Shown here in pieces: positions 1-9,662 of a stretch of DNA of 23,090 nucleotides (positions within the stretch are counted from its first letter, which is position 1; each line of letters opens with the position of its first letter). Source of the stretch: Phoronis australis (Eukaryota > Phoronida > Phoronidae); the NCBI GenBank assembly GCA_002633005.1, contig NMRA01000509.1, positions 5,608-28,697 of the forward strand, written 5' to 3'. The translations under genes were made by a program, and so were the position numbers. A model generated the notes under the pieces. That model was given only the letters and a program-made list of their open reading frames with translations, was not told the origin of the DNA and ran no database searches.

Positions 1-15
1 CCCCCTAATTCCGTT

Positions 16-330
16 GTCATGAAAATATAACCTGGCTGGCCCATTCTCCGGTCGTTACTATGATGCTTGACAACTGACCGAGACGCGACAAAATATGATA
101 TAACTTTTCGAAAACATTTATTTTACACGGACATATTTTGCTTCGTCGGCGTATGGCAACGACCCAACGCTTCCGAATCTAGAGATTGTGAAGCGTGTCC
201 GTATTTTTTCTGGCCGTTCGGGGAACAACACGGACTGAAACACAGACTCCTATGCCGATAAGCTAACAGAGCTATCGTAGCGAGCCTCGTTTTGGAACGC
301 GCCTCCTGTTGGCGTGAATAGGGTCTATGT
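16..330 (+). repeat. Dispersed repeat R1, copy 1
   Basis: This segment is repeated in the same orientation at 9663-9994. The two copies share long identical blocks (for example the CTCCGGTCGTTACTATGATG block near 48-67 and the block around 264-305) and differ by substitutions and small indels. Neither terminal inverted repeats nor a poly-A tail is evident, so the class is unknown. Inside it, CGGACA near 129-134 and TGTCCG near 197-202 could pair in a hairpin. The first bases of the window are unique flank or the edge of the element. It does not look coding. Confidence 0.75.
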
Positions 331-569
331 ACATTGTAGTCACGTGCGTTAATGGTCTGTCCACGGTAAGGGTTGTCTGCAAAACGAAGTTGCGGAGAGT
401 TGGAGTCAGCAGTGCAAACAAACCAGAAAGTGTTAGGAATAAATGTGGACAGGCTTAATTGAAGGCCAGAGCAGCAACGCTCGTCGATCGACTGAGAGAC
501 AAATCTGCGACGGATTGTCTACACGCCCCGTTCGCGCAAATTGGTGAGTGTGGAGAGGTCTAAACATCA
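331..569. other. Unassigned spacer
   Basis: I see no gene, repeat copy or strong motif between dispersed repeat R1 and the first palindromic MITE. Confidence 0.5.
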
Positions 570-718
570 GGCGTGCGTTCAGTAACGCTAGGACCTACGC
601 TATGACCTAGCTAAAAGTTATCCAAAGTCACGTGTTCTTATTTGAAATACACGGCAATACACGTAATTTCGCGAAGTCTTGCTTTTTAGCGAGGTCCTGG
701 CGTTACTGAACGCGAGCC
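570..718 (+). mobile_element. Palindromic MITE family M1, copy 1
   Basis: A non-autonomous inverted-repeat element of about 149 bp. The left end reads CGTTCAGTAACGCTAGGACC from 576; the right end (…GGTCCTGGCGTTACTGAACG, ending at 712) is its near-perfect reverse complement. Two other copies lie at 11848-11997 and, inverted, at 20613-20765. Comparing the ends suggests the terminal repeat extends a few bases outward (GGCGTGCG on the left, CGCGAGCC on the right), which gives about 150 bp in all three copies. No clear target-site duplication is visible, so the superfamily is unassigned. It has no coding capacity. Confidence 0.8.
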
Positions 719-1947
719 AGGACTCGTTCCTAAGAGTGGGTGCAAAATCTTCTGATCCGCTTTGCATGAAAGAATTAATCAATTCTGGTTTGAGACTTCG
801 TAAACTATCAGAATTCCGTTCCACACGCATGAACATTTACAATGACGAGTGCAACCGCAGTATGACCATCCGGGATTACACAGCGACACTCGAATTCCGT
901 TGTATTAACTCAAAACCCTGTAGTATTCGTAAACCATTTGTCTAGCCACGTAATCTTTACAAGTCTTTTTAACGGTTGCTTTACTCTATTCATTCCAATG
1001 TCAACGAATAATATTACTGGGGTGCAACTCCGACAAAAGCAAGATCATAATGCGGATGCCTGATATGAGTTCTTCGCCTTCCCGACATCAATCAAAAACA
1101 AAGAATGCGAAGTCATTGGATTAAACCATGTCGTCTAGTTAATTTGGAATCCCCTTCTGGAAGATACATTGCACCGTTTCAATTCCGGTACTTTTAAAGG
1201 GTAGAAATCGAGGCCATAACTTGACGGTTTCGACATGACCCATGGAATTGTCCCTGACATTCAAAAGTTAGGCACGCGCTTTCTTACCTCCGCTACGAAG
1301 GAGAATTCTACTAGTGTGTAATTTGGAGCGGCCTTATTGTACATGTACCAGTGTTAAGAAGATTGAAACTACTTAATTACTCACGTGGTGTCATCACGGC
1401 AATTGACCTTGTGCTTTTTAGGGTCACGAGTAGGTGCTCTCTCCACAATTTGACACCTAAGGGTGTCCACGTAGTCGTCACCAGATGCGGAGTCAGAGTC
1501 GTAGACAGTTACTTTAATAGATACAATGACCTGAGAGGGAAAACAGAAGCAGGTATGATGTTGGTCTTAGGTTACATGTGCAAGTTCCACTCGATATTCG
1601 TTTTGAAGCAGTGTCAACACTGAACTACATATAGCTATCTAAAATCCTTCTATCTGAAACCTCGTTCTAGACTGTGCATGTACCATGACACTGTGAGTGA
1701 GATGTTAGTTCTAGTGAGAACCCCGGTTTGACCTCTGACCCTATTAGGTAATTGGTACAGTAGGTAATCATTGAACTGGAATTGTGTTGGCCACTGTGCT
1801 GGTTTTATTCAATAAACAAGATGGCTTTGCTGACGGTTGTGTTTCTCTGAATCTTTATTCTTTGTTCACGAAGGGAAGCCGTGCCAAAGCTAATTGACCT
1901 ATCGTAAACTCCACCCCCTTGCGTAATGTCGATTAACAATCAATAAG
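719..1947. other. No supported gene
   Basis: Open frames here are short, lack domain signatures and have no convincing splice context. I see no repeat shared with the rest of the window. This could be intergenic or intronic DNA. Confidence 0.5.
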
Positions 1948-1981
1948 TTTTACCCGGCAATGTGTTGTTTGTCGGGTAAAA
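1948..1981. repeat. Short stem-loop
   Basis: TTTTACCCGGCA (1948-1959) pairs with TGTCGGGTAAAA (1970-1981) as a 12-bp stem with one G-T wobble and a 10-base loop. It may be a relic of a small inverted-repeat element. There is no run of T after it and no flanking gene, so a terminator role is not supported. Confidence 0.5.
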
Positions 1982-2127
1982 TGGCGGCTAGGAAACGAAG
2001 GTGTGTCAATAATGCTGCGTTCTAAATGGTCAGTTAAGCCGTCACTCGAAATCCTGGCAATAGGTCAATCGGCAATTTGAACAGAGAGTATTTGTGACTA
2101 AATTGGTCATTATTCAGTCGCTTACTC

Positions 2128-2198
2128 ATGGGCGGCGCACCATAGGGGGCTGGGGGAGGAGCTATGGCCTCTATTTTTTTCAGTGCTGCGCCGCCCAC
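2128..2198. repeat. Small inverted-repeat element, GC-rich ends
   Basis: ATGGGCGGCGCA (2128-2139) and TGCGCCGCCCAC (2187-2198) form a 12-bp inverted repeat with one mismatch around a G-rich then T-rich interior of about 47 bp. The form suggests a very small MITE remnant. Only one copy is seen here, so family status is unproven. Confidence 0.45.
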
Positions 2199-3017
2199 GT
2201 AACTAGAGACAAATTAAAAGAGATTTCGACCGGCCAATTTTCAGAAGAATTTGAGCGCCAGCATTTTGACGGTCGCCTTCACTTGTGTCTGTCCTCATTT
2301 GCACCGACACACTTTAAAAATAAGAGTGCCAGTTCAGTAAACTGACATATGATGTTCATCACAATCTCAACTATTGTTCATTCTGCTAACTTATTTCTTT
2401 TTCAATATTCAAAACAAAAAATAGGAATTCCAATTTATGCTCAATATCCCATGTCCAGTATGATGAAAGATGCTTGTATGCGTGTGTATGCGTGTGAGTC
2501 CGATTTTTGTTCAAAATACTCAGGTAAGACGTACATTAACCGTGCTCCCTGCGCCAGGCAGTATCGAAAGTTTGAACAAAATGGAGTAATATTTCATTGA
2601 ATGAACCATTCGTACAAGTTCGTTCATGTTGCCCCTACAAATTCAGATGTCGCAGAAGATTGGTTACGCAAGCTGGAATAATACGTCATCACTTCCTGCA
2701 GCTTTGACGAACACGTGATTGTCGGCTTCGTCAGCAAAATACAGGCTGCTGTAAACTAAGTTTTGATTCATTGGCCAGTTTACATGCAGGTACACTTTCA
2801 TGTCTTAAAGACTGTTTAAGTAAGGCTGTTTTAACCTTTGAAGTATTATCTTTGTGAGTTATTGATATGGAATGTACACACATGCTTCCAAAATTTTGAG
2901 ACTGCCACTGTACGTCAGGATGACTGGCTGGCTGGGCACTTACGATAGTGTGGATATATTTAATCAGCTTATTTCTAAGACTGTTTTGTGTTCATGAATT
3001 GATTTGACCAACCAAAG
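2199..3017. other. No supported gene
   Basis: Two short open frames (2094-2345 and 2349-2600) show no recognisable domain or splice context. TACAGGCTGCTGTAAACT near 2740 is loosely inverted by AGTTTACATGCAGGTA near 2777. Nothing else is supported. Confidence 0.45.
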
Positions 3018-4195
3018 CAGAAAAATGGCCGCCACAGCTCCAGTTCATGCTGATCAGATAAGAATAGCAAACCAATTAAAATGCATGCGCGCACCCAGAC
3101 TTTAATAAGGGGGGGGGGCTCGAATTTCTGACAAAGTGGACCATTCACTAACAAAAAAGTGGGTGGACTAAAAAGGGTACCACCTTCAGAACTGTGAAAT
3201 GTGCGTCTGCACCTTTTTAGTGGACTTTTGTCTCGTTTTCTCGAAGTTTTTGTTTCTCTGAGGTGGATCTTTTTTTAGCACCCCTGGTGCGCGCATGAAA
3301 TGTATACTAACAAACAAAATATACAGAACTTATGACAAAGAAAAATATTTGCACAAATTTCATTTCTCAACATAATTAAAAGGTGAGATAGATGACGACA
3401 CCAAGAGCAATTATGAAACCGACGATTAATGCACTACAGAAGGAGATTTATTTTCATGCCAAATTTGAAAATGCCAAAAGATTACAAAGCTAGGAGCTCT
3501 GTAAACAGAACTTGAAAAATGGCCGACACACCTCCACCTTGTACCGATGTCGCCTAAGAACAAAAGACCTCAGGTTATTGACGGAGTAAACAAAGTAAGT
3601 AAATGTCATGTCAATCAGGCGAAAAATTCGATCTCTGGCAAAAAATGATTGGCTAACAAAGCACAGTTATCATTAACTAGTATACAAAAGAGCAGTCATC
3701 TAAGCAGTCAATCTCGAATATCGCAAGAACGGCGGGTCGTAGTGAGAAACAGGTTTCACATTGCTGTTAGCTCTTATATGATCTATCCACATACCAAATT
3801 ACAAACAGATCCGTAGAGGTACGCCGATTGTACAGAACTCGATTATTTGGAGACTTAAGTCCTCGGAAAAGATCGAATAACTCGAAAACGGTAAGACTGG
3901 GAGAAAAACAAATGAAACATTCACGAAAAGTCTATTCAAAGAAAAAAATCAGAATAATACCACCACAAGCAGCGGAGCTATGACTCCACAACAAAAGAAG
4001 GAAAAAATGACCGCCACAACCCCATGTTGTTTCCGATTTTAATCAATTAACAATAGGCTTCGAGCCATTCACACATGGTGTGTATAAATATCCCGTTGGT
4101 CCGAGAACAATTGCGATCTGTAGCTTGCAGACAAAGAAACAAACAAAAAACCCAAAAATTATGACAATGCAACATACTCAGAGAAATTTCATTTG
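3018..4195 (+). repeat. Diverged dispersed or tandem repeat, three partial copies
   Basis: The context AAAAATGRCCGMCACAnCyCCA occurs at about 3023, 3519 and 4005, spaced about 490 bp apart. A second shared block, ACAAACAAAA followed by TTATGACAA and then ATTTCATTT, lies at about 3309-3366 and 4138-4195. In the first copy the two blocks are separated by the inverted-end element at 3085-3296. Each ATG opens only a peptide of about 12-24 codons, so I read this as a diverged repeat, not genes. Alignment is by eye and weak between the blocks. Confidence 0.35.
3085..3296. mobile_element. MITE-like insertion with GCGCGCACC ends
   Basis: The left end ATGCGCGCACCCAG (3085-3098) is matched inverted by CTGGTGCGCGCAT (3284-3296), giving 13-base terminal inverted repeats around a 212-bp non-coding body with a poly-G run near 3110-3118. 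It appears to interrupt a diverged repeat that is uninterrupted near 4005-4195. I see no target duplication. Terminal bases shared by element and target (GCGCGCATG) may blur the true border. Confidence 0.45.
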
Positions 4196-4600
4196 CTAAG
4201 TGATAAATAAGATTCAAGATATTCTATTGTCAACTCTACAAATAACCTTATTTCCCGTTTACTCACTGGCCAGCTTCTTATTTCGTAAGTGAGTGTGTGG
4301 TCGTCCAAGGTGTGACTATTTCTGTTGTGGTAGAACACTTTGGTTTTTAGATTAGCAATGTCACAACTTTCTGAGCCTCTGTAATGAAAATGTGTGCGTA
4401 AGAGTGTCGTTTTCTGCCTTTTTCTCGTTTCCTGGAACTGGAAACCAAAGTTGCGATACGCAATGCTTCCAAACATTGTTAGGATCACCTCAGATGAACA
4501 GACACATGTGCAAGCTGAGCTGCGCTGAGCTGTCTGCCTCAAGTGAATGAAATCAGAAGTCACAGCTCACGCAAAGGAAAGAAAATAACAATTGAATGAA
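3300..4600. other. No supported gene
   Basis: AT-leaning sequence holding the diverged repeat listed separately. On the minus strand 4189-4563 encodes 124 residues with no recognised domain. A TATA-like TGTATAAATA lies at about 4081-4090 without a recognisable gene downstream. I cannot support a gene here. Confidence 0.4.
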
Positions 4601-4624
4601 TTAGCTTGTAGTTCTTTGGAATGT

Positions 4625-4843
4625 TTATGCTTTGACGTCAACTGTAGACTCCCGATATTGATCACTTATGTCCGTCTGCGGGGATGCCAAGGTCTCACTC
4701 TTCTTATCTTGGGTACATTTTTTCCTAAAAAAACTTGGAGCTGTTTCTGGGATTTTACCTATAAAAAATAGCCAAACCACGAACAGCACAAACCCCAAAA
4801 TTCTTATGATCGAATGAAACGTCTGGTCTTCCATGAAGTTCAT
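4625..4843 (-). CDS. Small membrane-segment ORF (hypothetical, possible terminal exon)
   Basis: I do not recognise this 72-residue product. From the first Met it has about 10 polar residues, then one hydrophobic stretch at about residues 12-28 (IIRILGFVLFVVWLFFI), then GKIPET and a basic, Ser/Thr-rich tail to the stop. One membrane helix followed by a charged tail, with a PET motif just after the helix, resembles the C-terminal end of a multipass transporter, so a last exon is possible. Upstream on the minus strand an in-frame TAG sits four codons before the Met, and the region is not pyrimidine-rich, so an acceptor site is weak. A CRE palindrome TGACGTCA (4633-4640) overlaps its end. It may be chance. 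Confidence 0.22.
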   Translation of the reverse strand: MNFMEDQTFHSIIRILGFVLFVVWLFFIGKIPETAPSFFRKKCTQDKKSETLASPQTDISDQYRESTVDVKA

Positions 4844-4981
4844 TTTCCACAGCTACTGTCTTCTCCCTAACAAGTGACATGATCGTGTTTCATTCTCCTT
4901 TTTTTCTAAGCGAAACTCTTCGATTCGTTGATAACTATGCATTAATAACGTTTTTCTCGCGTTGTTTTTGTTTTTTCTCAG

Positions 4982-5168
4982 CCCACGCCGCACTCACTTG
5001 AGGTTTATGTCCAAAATTGACAGTCCTTCTTCACAACATGCATTTGAATTCACTGGAAAAGCTTTACGGATGCAGTCTGATAGACATGAAAAATCAGAAG
5101 CGTTTAGTTACATAAATTATCTCTGCGGCTTCCACGGAGAGCAGATATTTCTTACAAGAATGAGATAA
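4982..5168 (+). CDS. Candidate terminal exon (hypothetical)
   Basis: A strong metazoan 3' splice acceptor precedes this stretch: a T-rich tract at about 4950-4979 ending in CTCAG, with AG at 4980-4981. From there one frame stays open for about 62 codons to a TAA. The predicted peptide is hydrophilic, begins PRRTHLRFM and has no domain I recognise. The other two frames close within a few codons. I see no upstream exon or AATAAA signal soon after the stop. This is a splice-site-based guess only. Confidence 0.22.
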
Positions 5169-6150
5169 GATTGGAAATTTAAAAAATGTTACTCTTGGAG
5201 CTTTACTTTTTGTGATACTTTATATTTGTCGAGTCAGTGCGACAATTGTCAAAATACCTTCCTTTACAATTCACTCGTACACCTGTTCATTTCAAACTGA
5301 TTTCATGTTCAGTTGAGCAAGATCAGAAATCATACTTACTGCTTGGAAGAGATGCATAACTTGAAATAATGGTCGCACTGGCCGCCGAACCATCCATCAC
5401 AACCTCCTTTAGAGTTTGTGTAATGCTTCAATACCAATGTCAGATTAGCAGATGCGTCGACAGCCTGTGAAGTAGCGTTACAGGAGTGTAAATTTAAATT
5501 GTGTCAAGTTTTTCTTTTGAGCACCAAGTGACTTTACCTAATGTGAAGTCATTTCAAGTTAACTCATAATCATGTTAAACCATTTATTAAATATTGAACA
5601 GTGTGCCAAGCTCGGAAAAGTGTTACGATAGAAAGTCGCTACCTGGAGAAGGTTACTGTACATGTACATGTACAACTCCATCTTTGATATTACATTCTGT
5701 TTTGGTTGCTGGGTTTGCACTTGACTATGAAATCTTTAGCATTAGCACTTTGCTATTCACCTTAAATCAATTGCGAGAGTTTTGCCACCAGTCACGTAAA
5801 GCCGTATGGGTATTATTTTGGCGTATCTGGCAGACTGTCATGTTTTCCCCATGGATGAGTGGGCGCAGGTTGTTACCGAAGGGGGCTAATAGCTTTCGAT
5901 GCGACGATACACTAAAGATTGGTTCGAGTTATAATCACTTTACTAATCTCGAGTGAAAGTTCCCAAGTCTCACTAAACAAAACGTTCGACATAATGTCTA
6001 TACTATGCTCCAGCCAGTGCTGCGAGGCCTTGGCTTATGATGAACTTATGAGACATTTTTAACAACTGTTACAGGCATTGACTCAATAACCTGTTGTCTT
6101 TATAGTTGGATGTCTATTGGCTAACGCTGTAACTGCTGATTCTCTTCACT
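5169..6150. other. No supported gene
   Basis: The longest frame (5594-5956, +) opens without an ATG and runs through the TACATG repeat, so I do not call it. Apart from that palindrome I see nothing identifiable. Confidence 0.45.
5657..5674. repeat. TACATG palindrome
   Basis: TGTACATGTACATGTACA is a perfect 18-base palindrome built from alternating TACATG units. A shorter related run (TACATGTACATGTA) lies near 12118-12131. Such runs are frequent simple repeats in several marine invertebrate genomes. Confidence 0.6.
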
Positions 6151-6218
6151 GCAACTCAACTGTAACTTTAACTGACTTTAATTGACTTTCAACTCCAACT
6201 TCAACTGAGCTCAACTAA
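6151..6218 (+). repeat. Degenerate CAACT-type tandem repeat
   Basis: Successive units resembling CAACTGTAACTTTAACTGACT, TTCAACTCCAACT and TTCAACTGAGCTCAACT form a diverged low-complexity tract of about 68 bp just upstream of the heat-shock-element block. Confidence 0.5.
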
Positions 6219-6240
6219 CCCGTGCCTGGGTATTCACATG

Positions 6241-6342
6241 TGGAACTGCTCACCAACTCCAAAACATTCAATCTCGTTCCAGAATCTACCCAATCATTGT
6301 ACAATCATACACCAAGCCTTTAGAATATTCCAGGCTATTATT
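6241..6342 (+). repeat. HSE-bearing repeat, copy 1
   Basis: This ~100-bp segment is duplicated in the same orientation at 6696-6795, at roughly 70% identity by eye. The shared core is CGTTCCAGAATCTACCCA. In 5-bp phase it carries TTC at 6277-6279 and GAA at 6282-6284, with an extra in-phase TTC at 6267-6269. A second pair, GAA at 6323-6325 and TTC at 6328-6330, lies further on. These fit the alternating nGAAn pentamers recognised by heat shock factor. Transcription-factor use is inferred from sequence only. Confidence 0.55.
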
Positions 6343-6513
6343 AAACACGTTACCATGCCGAATGATTGAATTGAGGTCGCAAGGTATTGTTTAACTTGCT
6401 AAATTCATGCGGAAGGCGTAAGAACGTCGCACGATTATCGCCTATAGGACATTACCATTGTTTTCTTTTTTGCGTCGTTGTTTGATATAACAATGCAGGT
6501 GGCATGGATATCG

Positions 6514-6650
6514 CAGGGTCGGATCCAGGATTTTGAGTTAGGGGGGGCCACGACTCGAGTATTAGACAGGATTTTGCCCGTCAGACATTCGCACCACCCN
6601 GAATTTTAGGGGGGCCATGGCCCCCTTGGCCCCCTCTTAATCTGCCACTG
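6514..6650 (+). mobile_element. GGATCC-type terminal-inverted-repeat element, copy 1
   Basis: It runs from CAGGGTCGGATCCAGGATTT to a right end finishing TCTGCCACTG, whose reverse complement CAGTGGCAGA resembles the left end. An inverted copy lies at 14778-14958. Shared landmarks are the TTTTGAGTTAGGG block, a central AGGATTTTGCCCGTC block and a G-run/C-run tail. CAG-starting inverted ends hint at hAT-type MITEs, but no clean 8-bp target duplication is visible, so this is tentative. It sits between the two HSE-bearing repeats and contains one undetermined base at 6600. Confidence 0.65.
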
Positions 6651-6695
6651 TATAGTATCGCACATCAGCTGGTTTCCAATAAATGCTTGCCATTA

Positions 6696-6795
6696 TGGAA
6701 CTTTTCACCAATTCAAGGACATTCCAAATCGTTCCAGAATCTACCCAGTCGTTTTAAAGACATACACTGAGTCTCTAGTATGTTCCGGACTATAA
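6696..6795 (+). repeat. HSE-bearing repeat, copy 2
   Basis: Direct copy of 6241-6342. The phased core is kept: TTC 6722-6724, an imperfect AAT at 6727-6729, TTC 6732-6734, GAA 6737-6739 and an imperfect TAC at 6742-6744. The downstream GAA/TTC pair of copy 1 is partly lost here (TAGTATGTTCCGG). A perfect four-pentamer element follows directly at 6802-6821. Confidence 0.55.
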
Positions 6796-6801
6796 CATTT
6801 C

Positions 6802-6821
6802 AGAATCTTCTAGAATGTTCC
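6802..6821. promoter_or_regulatory. Perfect four-pentamer heat shock element
   Basis: GAA (6803-6805), TTC (6808-6810), GAA (6813-6815) and TTC (6818-6820) are each separated by exactly two bases. That is the canonical alternating nGAAn array bound by trimeric HSF in animals and yeast. All twelve consensus positions match. An inverted CCAAT box (ATTGG, 6854-6858) lies shortly downstream. No heat-shock gene is recognisable nearby, so the target is unknown; it may be carried by a repeat. Confidence 0.6.
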
Positions 6822-7365
6822 GTACTCTTCTATTGTGAACAAATTACATCATCATTGGCCTGACCTCATGGGTCACGTCAATCAAATACTACCTGCTAGC
6901 ACACGAACAGAACAATAAAATAAAACTATTGAACTGAAACTAGTGACAGTCTACTTCTGACAGACGATGTTAAACTTTCTGGATGTTCTCGGGCTCAAAT
7001 TATCTCTTCGAAATCGAGGTGGCTGCAGACAAAAGTAAAACTTAGCTGGAGGTCGGAGTTCGAAGGGCCAAGAGTTCATAATGAACTCCCTCAACGCGGG
7101 CCGGGCAATAGTCCGAAGGGTAGACAGTAGGCCTACGAAGGACTAAAGGCTGAAAGGCCGATATTCCTAAAAGTGGCGACTCTTTGGCCTACTACTTTCA
7201 CACCTTCAAGAATTTCTTGATTGGAGACAGGTTGTAGCTTGTTACAAAGGCGAGAGTCACTGAAGTGCCGAAAATGTAAACCGTTAAATTTGGATTGAAA
7301 GTGTGTTCGGAAGAAACTAAGATTTCTAATGTAACCATTTCTTAAGAAATTCAATGATCGATGAG
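6822..7365. other. No supported gene; possible regulatory remnants
   Basis: TGACCT-cat-GGGTCA (6861-6875) is an everted nuclear-receptor-like half-site pair with 3-bp spacing. GAGTTCATAATGAACTC (7071-7087) is a 17-base palindrome. A minus-strand frame at 7133-7354 has no recognised domain. None of these is more than suggestive. Confidence 0.35.
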
Positions 7366-7387
7366 TATATATATATATATATATATA
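7366..7387. repeat. TA dinucleotide microsatellite
   Basis: Eleven TA units in a row, ending exactly where the hairpin MITE begins. The last TA doubles as the left target dinucleotide of that element. Confidence 0.9.
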
Positions 7388-7529
7388 GATTATTACGTGG
7401 CGAAGTCGTTATCCCCCGTATTCTAGCGCCCGAGTGGATTTTGGGGAATTATCGCCCGAGGGTGGTAATTCTCCAAAATCCACGAGGGCTCTAGATAAGG
7501 GGGATAACGACTGAGAACATGTAATAATC
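7388..7529. mobile_element. Hairpin MITE with TA target site
   Basis: A 142-bp near-complete palindrome. It starts GATTATTACGTGG and ends in the complementary GTAATAATC. Arms of about 68 bases (7388-7456 and 7461-7529) match through several long blocks, including AGTCGTTATCCCCC, CTAG, GTGGATTTTGG and GAATTA, around a tiny loop. TA precedes the left end (7386-7387) and follows the right end (7530-7531), as expected for the Tc1/mariner group. The left TA lies in a microsatellite, so that evidence is soft. It has no coding capacity. Confidence 0.75.
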
Positions 7530-9662
7530 TATTTATACCACATACTGAACGAAAAACATTACAATGAATCAATCTACCTTTCTCCACTCGCTTCGGCTTT
7601 GTAACTACTTTCTATGTCAGAGACCCGGTGTCCGAGGTCGTGATCTTTTCAGAAAAACCGAGCTATTTTTGTCAAAGAATGCTGTTACTCAAAACCAATT
7701 GAAAATTTAAACAAAATAGAAATAAAGTGAATCTATGAATTGAGGTTTAGCAACTGTTATGGCTTACTATACATTTTATCACGCTAAGCTGCCACCGGGA
7801 AAATATCGTCTGCTAAACTAGGTTACCACTGGTAACTGAGTACATGTATAGACCTAATTCACGCGGCGGAATTAAAATCCAAAGCGAGGCTCACTGCGCT
7901 AAGGAGGCACAGAACAGTTCTCACAGGGGTTTGCCTGTCAGAACACACGTCAATGCACTCCTCACCCTTTCTTCACTTTGTCAAAAACAGCATGCAAATA
8001 AGGAAATGTTTTGAGTCATTTCACATCACAAGCCCTACAGATGAGCACAGAAACTTTATTCTCTCTTGTATTTTTGACCCATTCACTCCCAGTGGAAACC
8101 AAGCTGAACTAAGAAAAATGAGGGCAAAAAATGCAAAATCGGTACTTTTCACCCCAAAATCACCACTTTCCTGCCGATGCTCGACTAAGGCAGCATTACA
8201 TTCCGAAAGCAAATTTCCTACCGATTCCAAAAATGTGGTCCAAAAGTACTGTCAACCAACTAGTTTTTTAGGAAATCTGGCTTGTTTGAGGGCTACCTGA
8301 AATCGCGGCCAATTTCTCAGTTGCTACACAGCAATGCACAACTGCAACAGGGGGCCACCATCTTGAAAAAGAGTGCAGCTACAGCCGAGAAACTGGCCTT
8401 TCTTCATTCTCAGCATGTTCACAAATACAAAAAAACACATTCACTTGGCCTACACATAATACCTAACTAAAAATGCCCCCAAGCCTGGCCTAGCCCTAGA
8501 TTTTAACATTTTGGGAGTGCAAATTGGCCGCGGCCACAGCCTAACTATTCTGTGCCACCAAAACATAGCGGAAGTTGACATTGCGTAAGTTAAATAGCCG
8601 GTCTTTCGAGTCCAACCTGGATATCAAATTTTGATAACGTGTCGACAATTAACCACAGAGACGTAGAAATTACATTAGAGAACAAGTTAAAGCGCCAAAG
8701 AGTTGTCTGACGAAAGGGTTTAATTTTTTTCGGAAAACTAGGTTCGAAACATGAAAAGTAAATATGACCAAATTGCGGCGATCGTAGTGTTACGGAATAG
8801 TTATTATGCTGAATGCAGGGTTACGTTTTTTCTTGTAAATTGTAGATGAAAATACTATCTACACGAACCAGGTCATCTGCTCGTATTGTTGACGAGTTTA
8901 AGACATATTCGACAGTGGTGGCTGTCATGTGCAATTAGTCTAATCTGGTTTAATTTGTTGATCACGAATATTAACATCAAGCATAGCCTGATCCTGGTGA
9001 GGTAGGCACTCACTGGGACTAACAGTTGATTTGTCATTGATCTGAAAGAATAATTGATGTTATTAAATATATTTTTTATTAAAATAAAAAACCAGGCTCG
9101 TAATTGAAAATAAAAATTATTTAACCATCAATTCTGCTTTCTTGGTTTTAGTAGTTCTTACGTCTATTTCATGTGTTAGGTTTCAAATAATAATCTAGAC
9201 CAATTTGAACTTTAAAATCAAAACACCTAATTCGTTCGTCCAAAACTCAATTTCAGTTAACTGGACAAAGCAATCATAGTTATCATGTTTCTCCAGGAGC
9301 CTCGTTAATCCGAGGGGAAAGGTGCCAGTGCCTTCTGAGAGGGTATTTTTTCGCCGAGTGAGGGGAACAATCTACCTCCCGATCACCATCAATAGCACCC
9401 CAGCCCTGTTGCAAGCTCTTATAGGCTCTGTCTCAATTTAAAATAGTCTTTTGTGCTCTTAAAAATTGCCACCTGTGTGGTTACAGGTGATGTGAACTCA
9501 GAGAGAATTTTCACTAGAGGATTTTTTTGCCTCGAGGGGGGAATTTCGCGTGATTTATCAATATTTTTGAGAGGGGAATAGGGCCGATATTGGGCCCCAA
9601 AAATCGAGGAATTGAGGGCCCTGTCATTTTTAGAAAGAAAAATTATAATGTTTCAACCTTTA
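7530..9662. other. No supported gene
   Basis: A plus-strand frame at 7953-8300, the overlapping frame at 8282-8470 and the minus frame at 8021-8230 show no domain. The DNA near 8080-8100 resembles low-copy repeat sequence more than an exon. Around 9070-9120 the sequence is very AT-rich. CACCTGT (9470-9476) and ACAGGTG (9483-9489) form a 7-bp stem. Nothing further is supported. Confidence 0.45.

Noticed and set aside
5594-5956. 120-residue plus-strand ORF
   Set aside because: It opens without an ATG, runs through the TACATG simple repeat and shows no domain or splice context.
7953-8300. 115-residue plus-strand ORF
   Set aside because: No domain; the opposite strand is also open and there is no conserved context, so chance or old repeat sequence is likelier.
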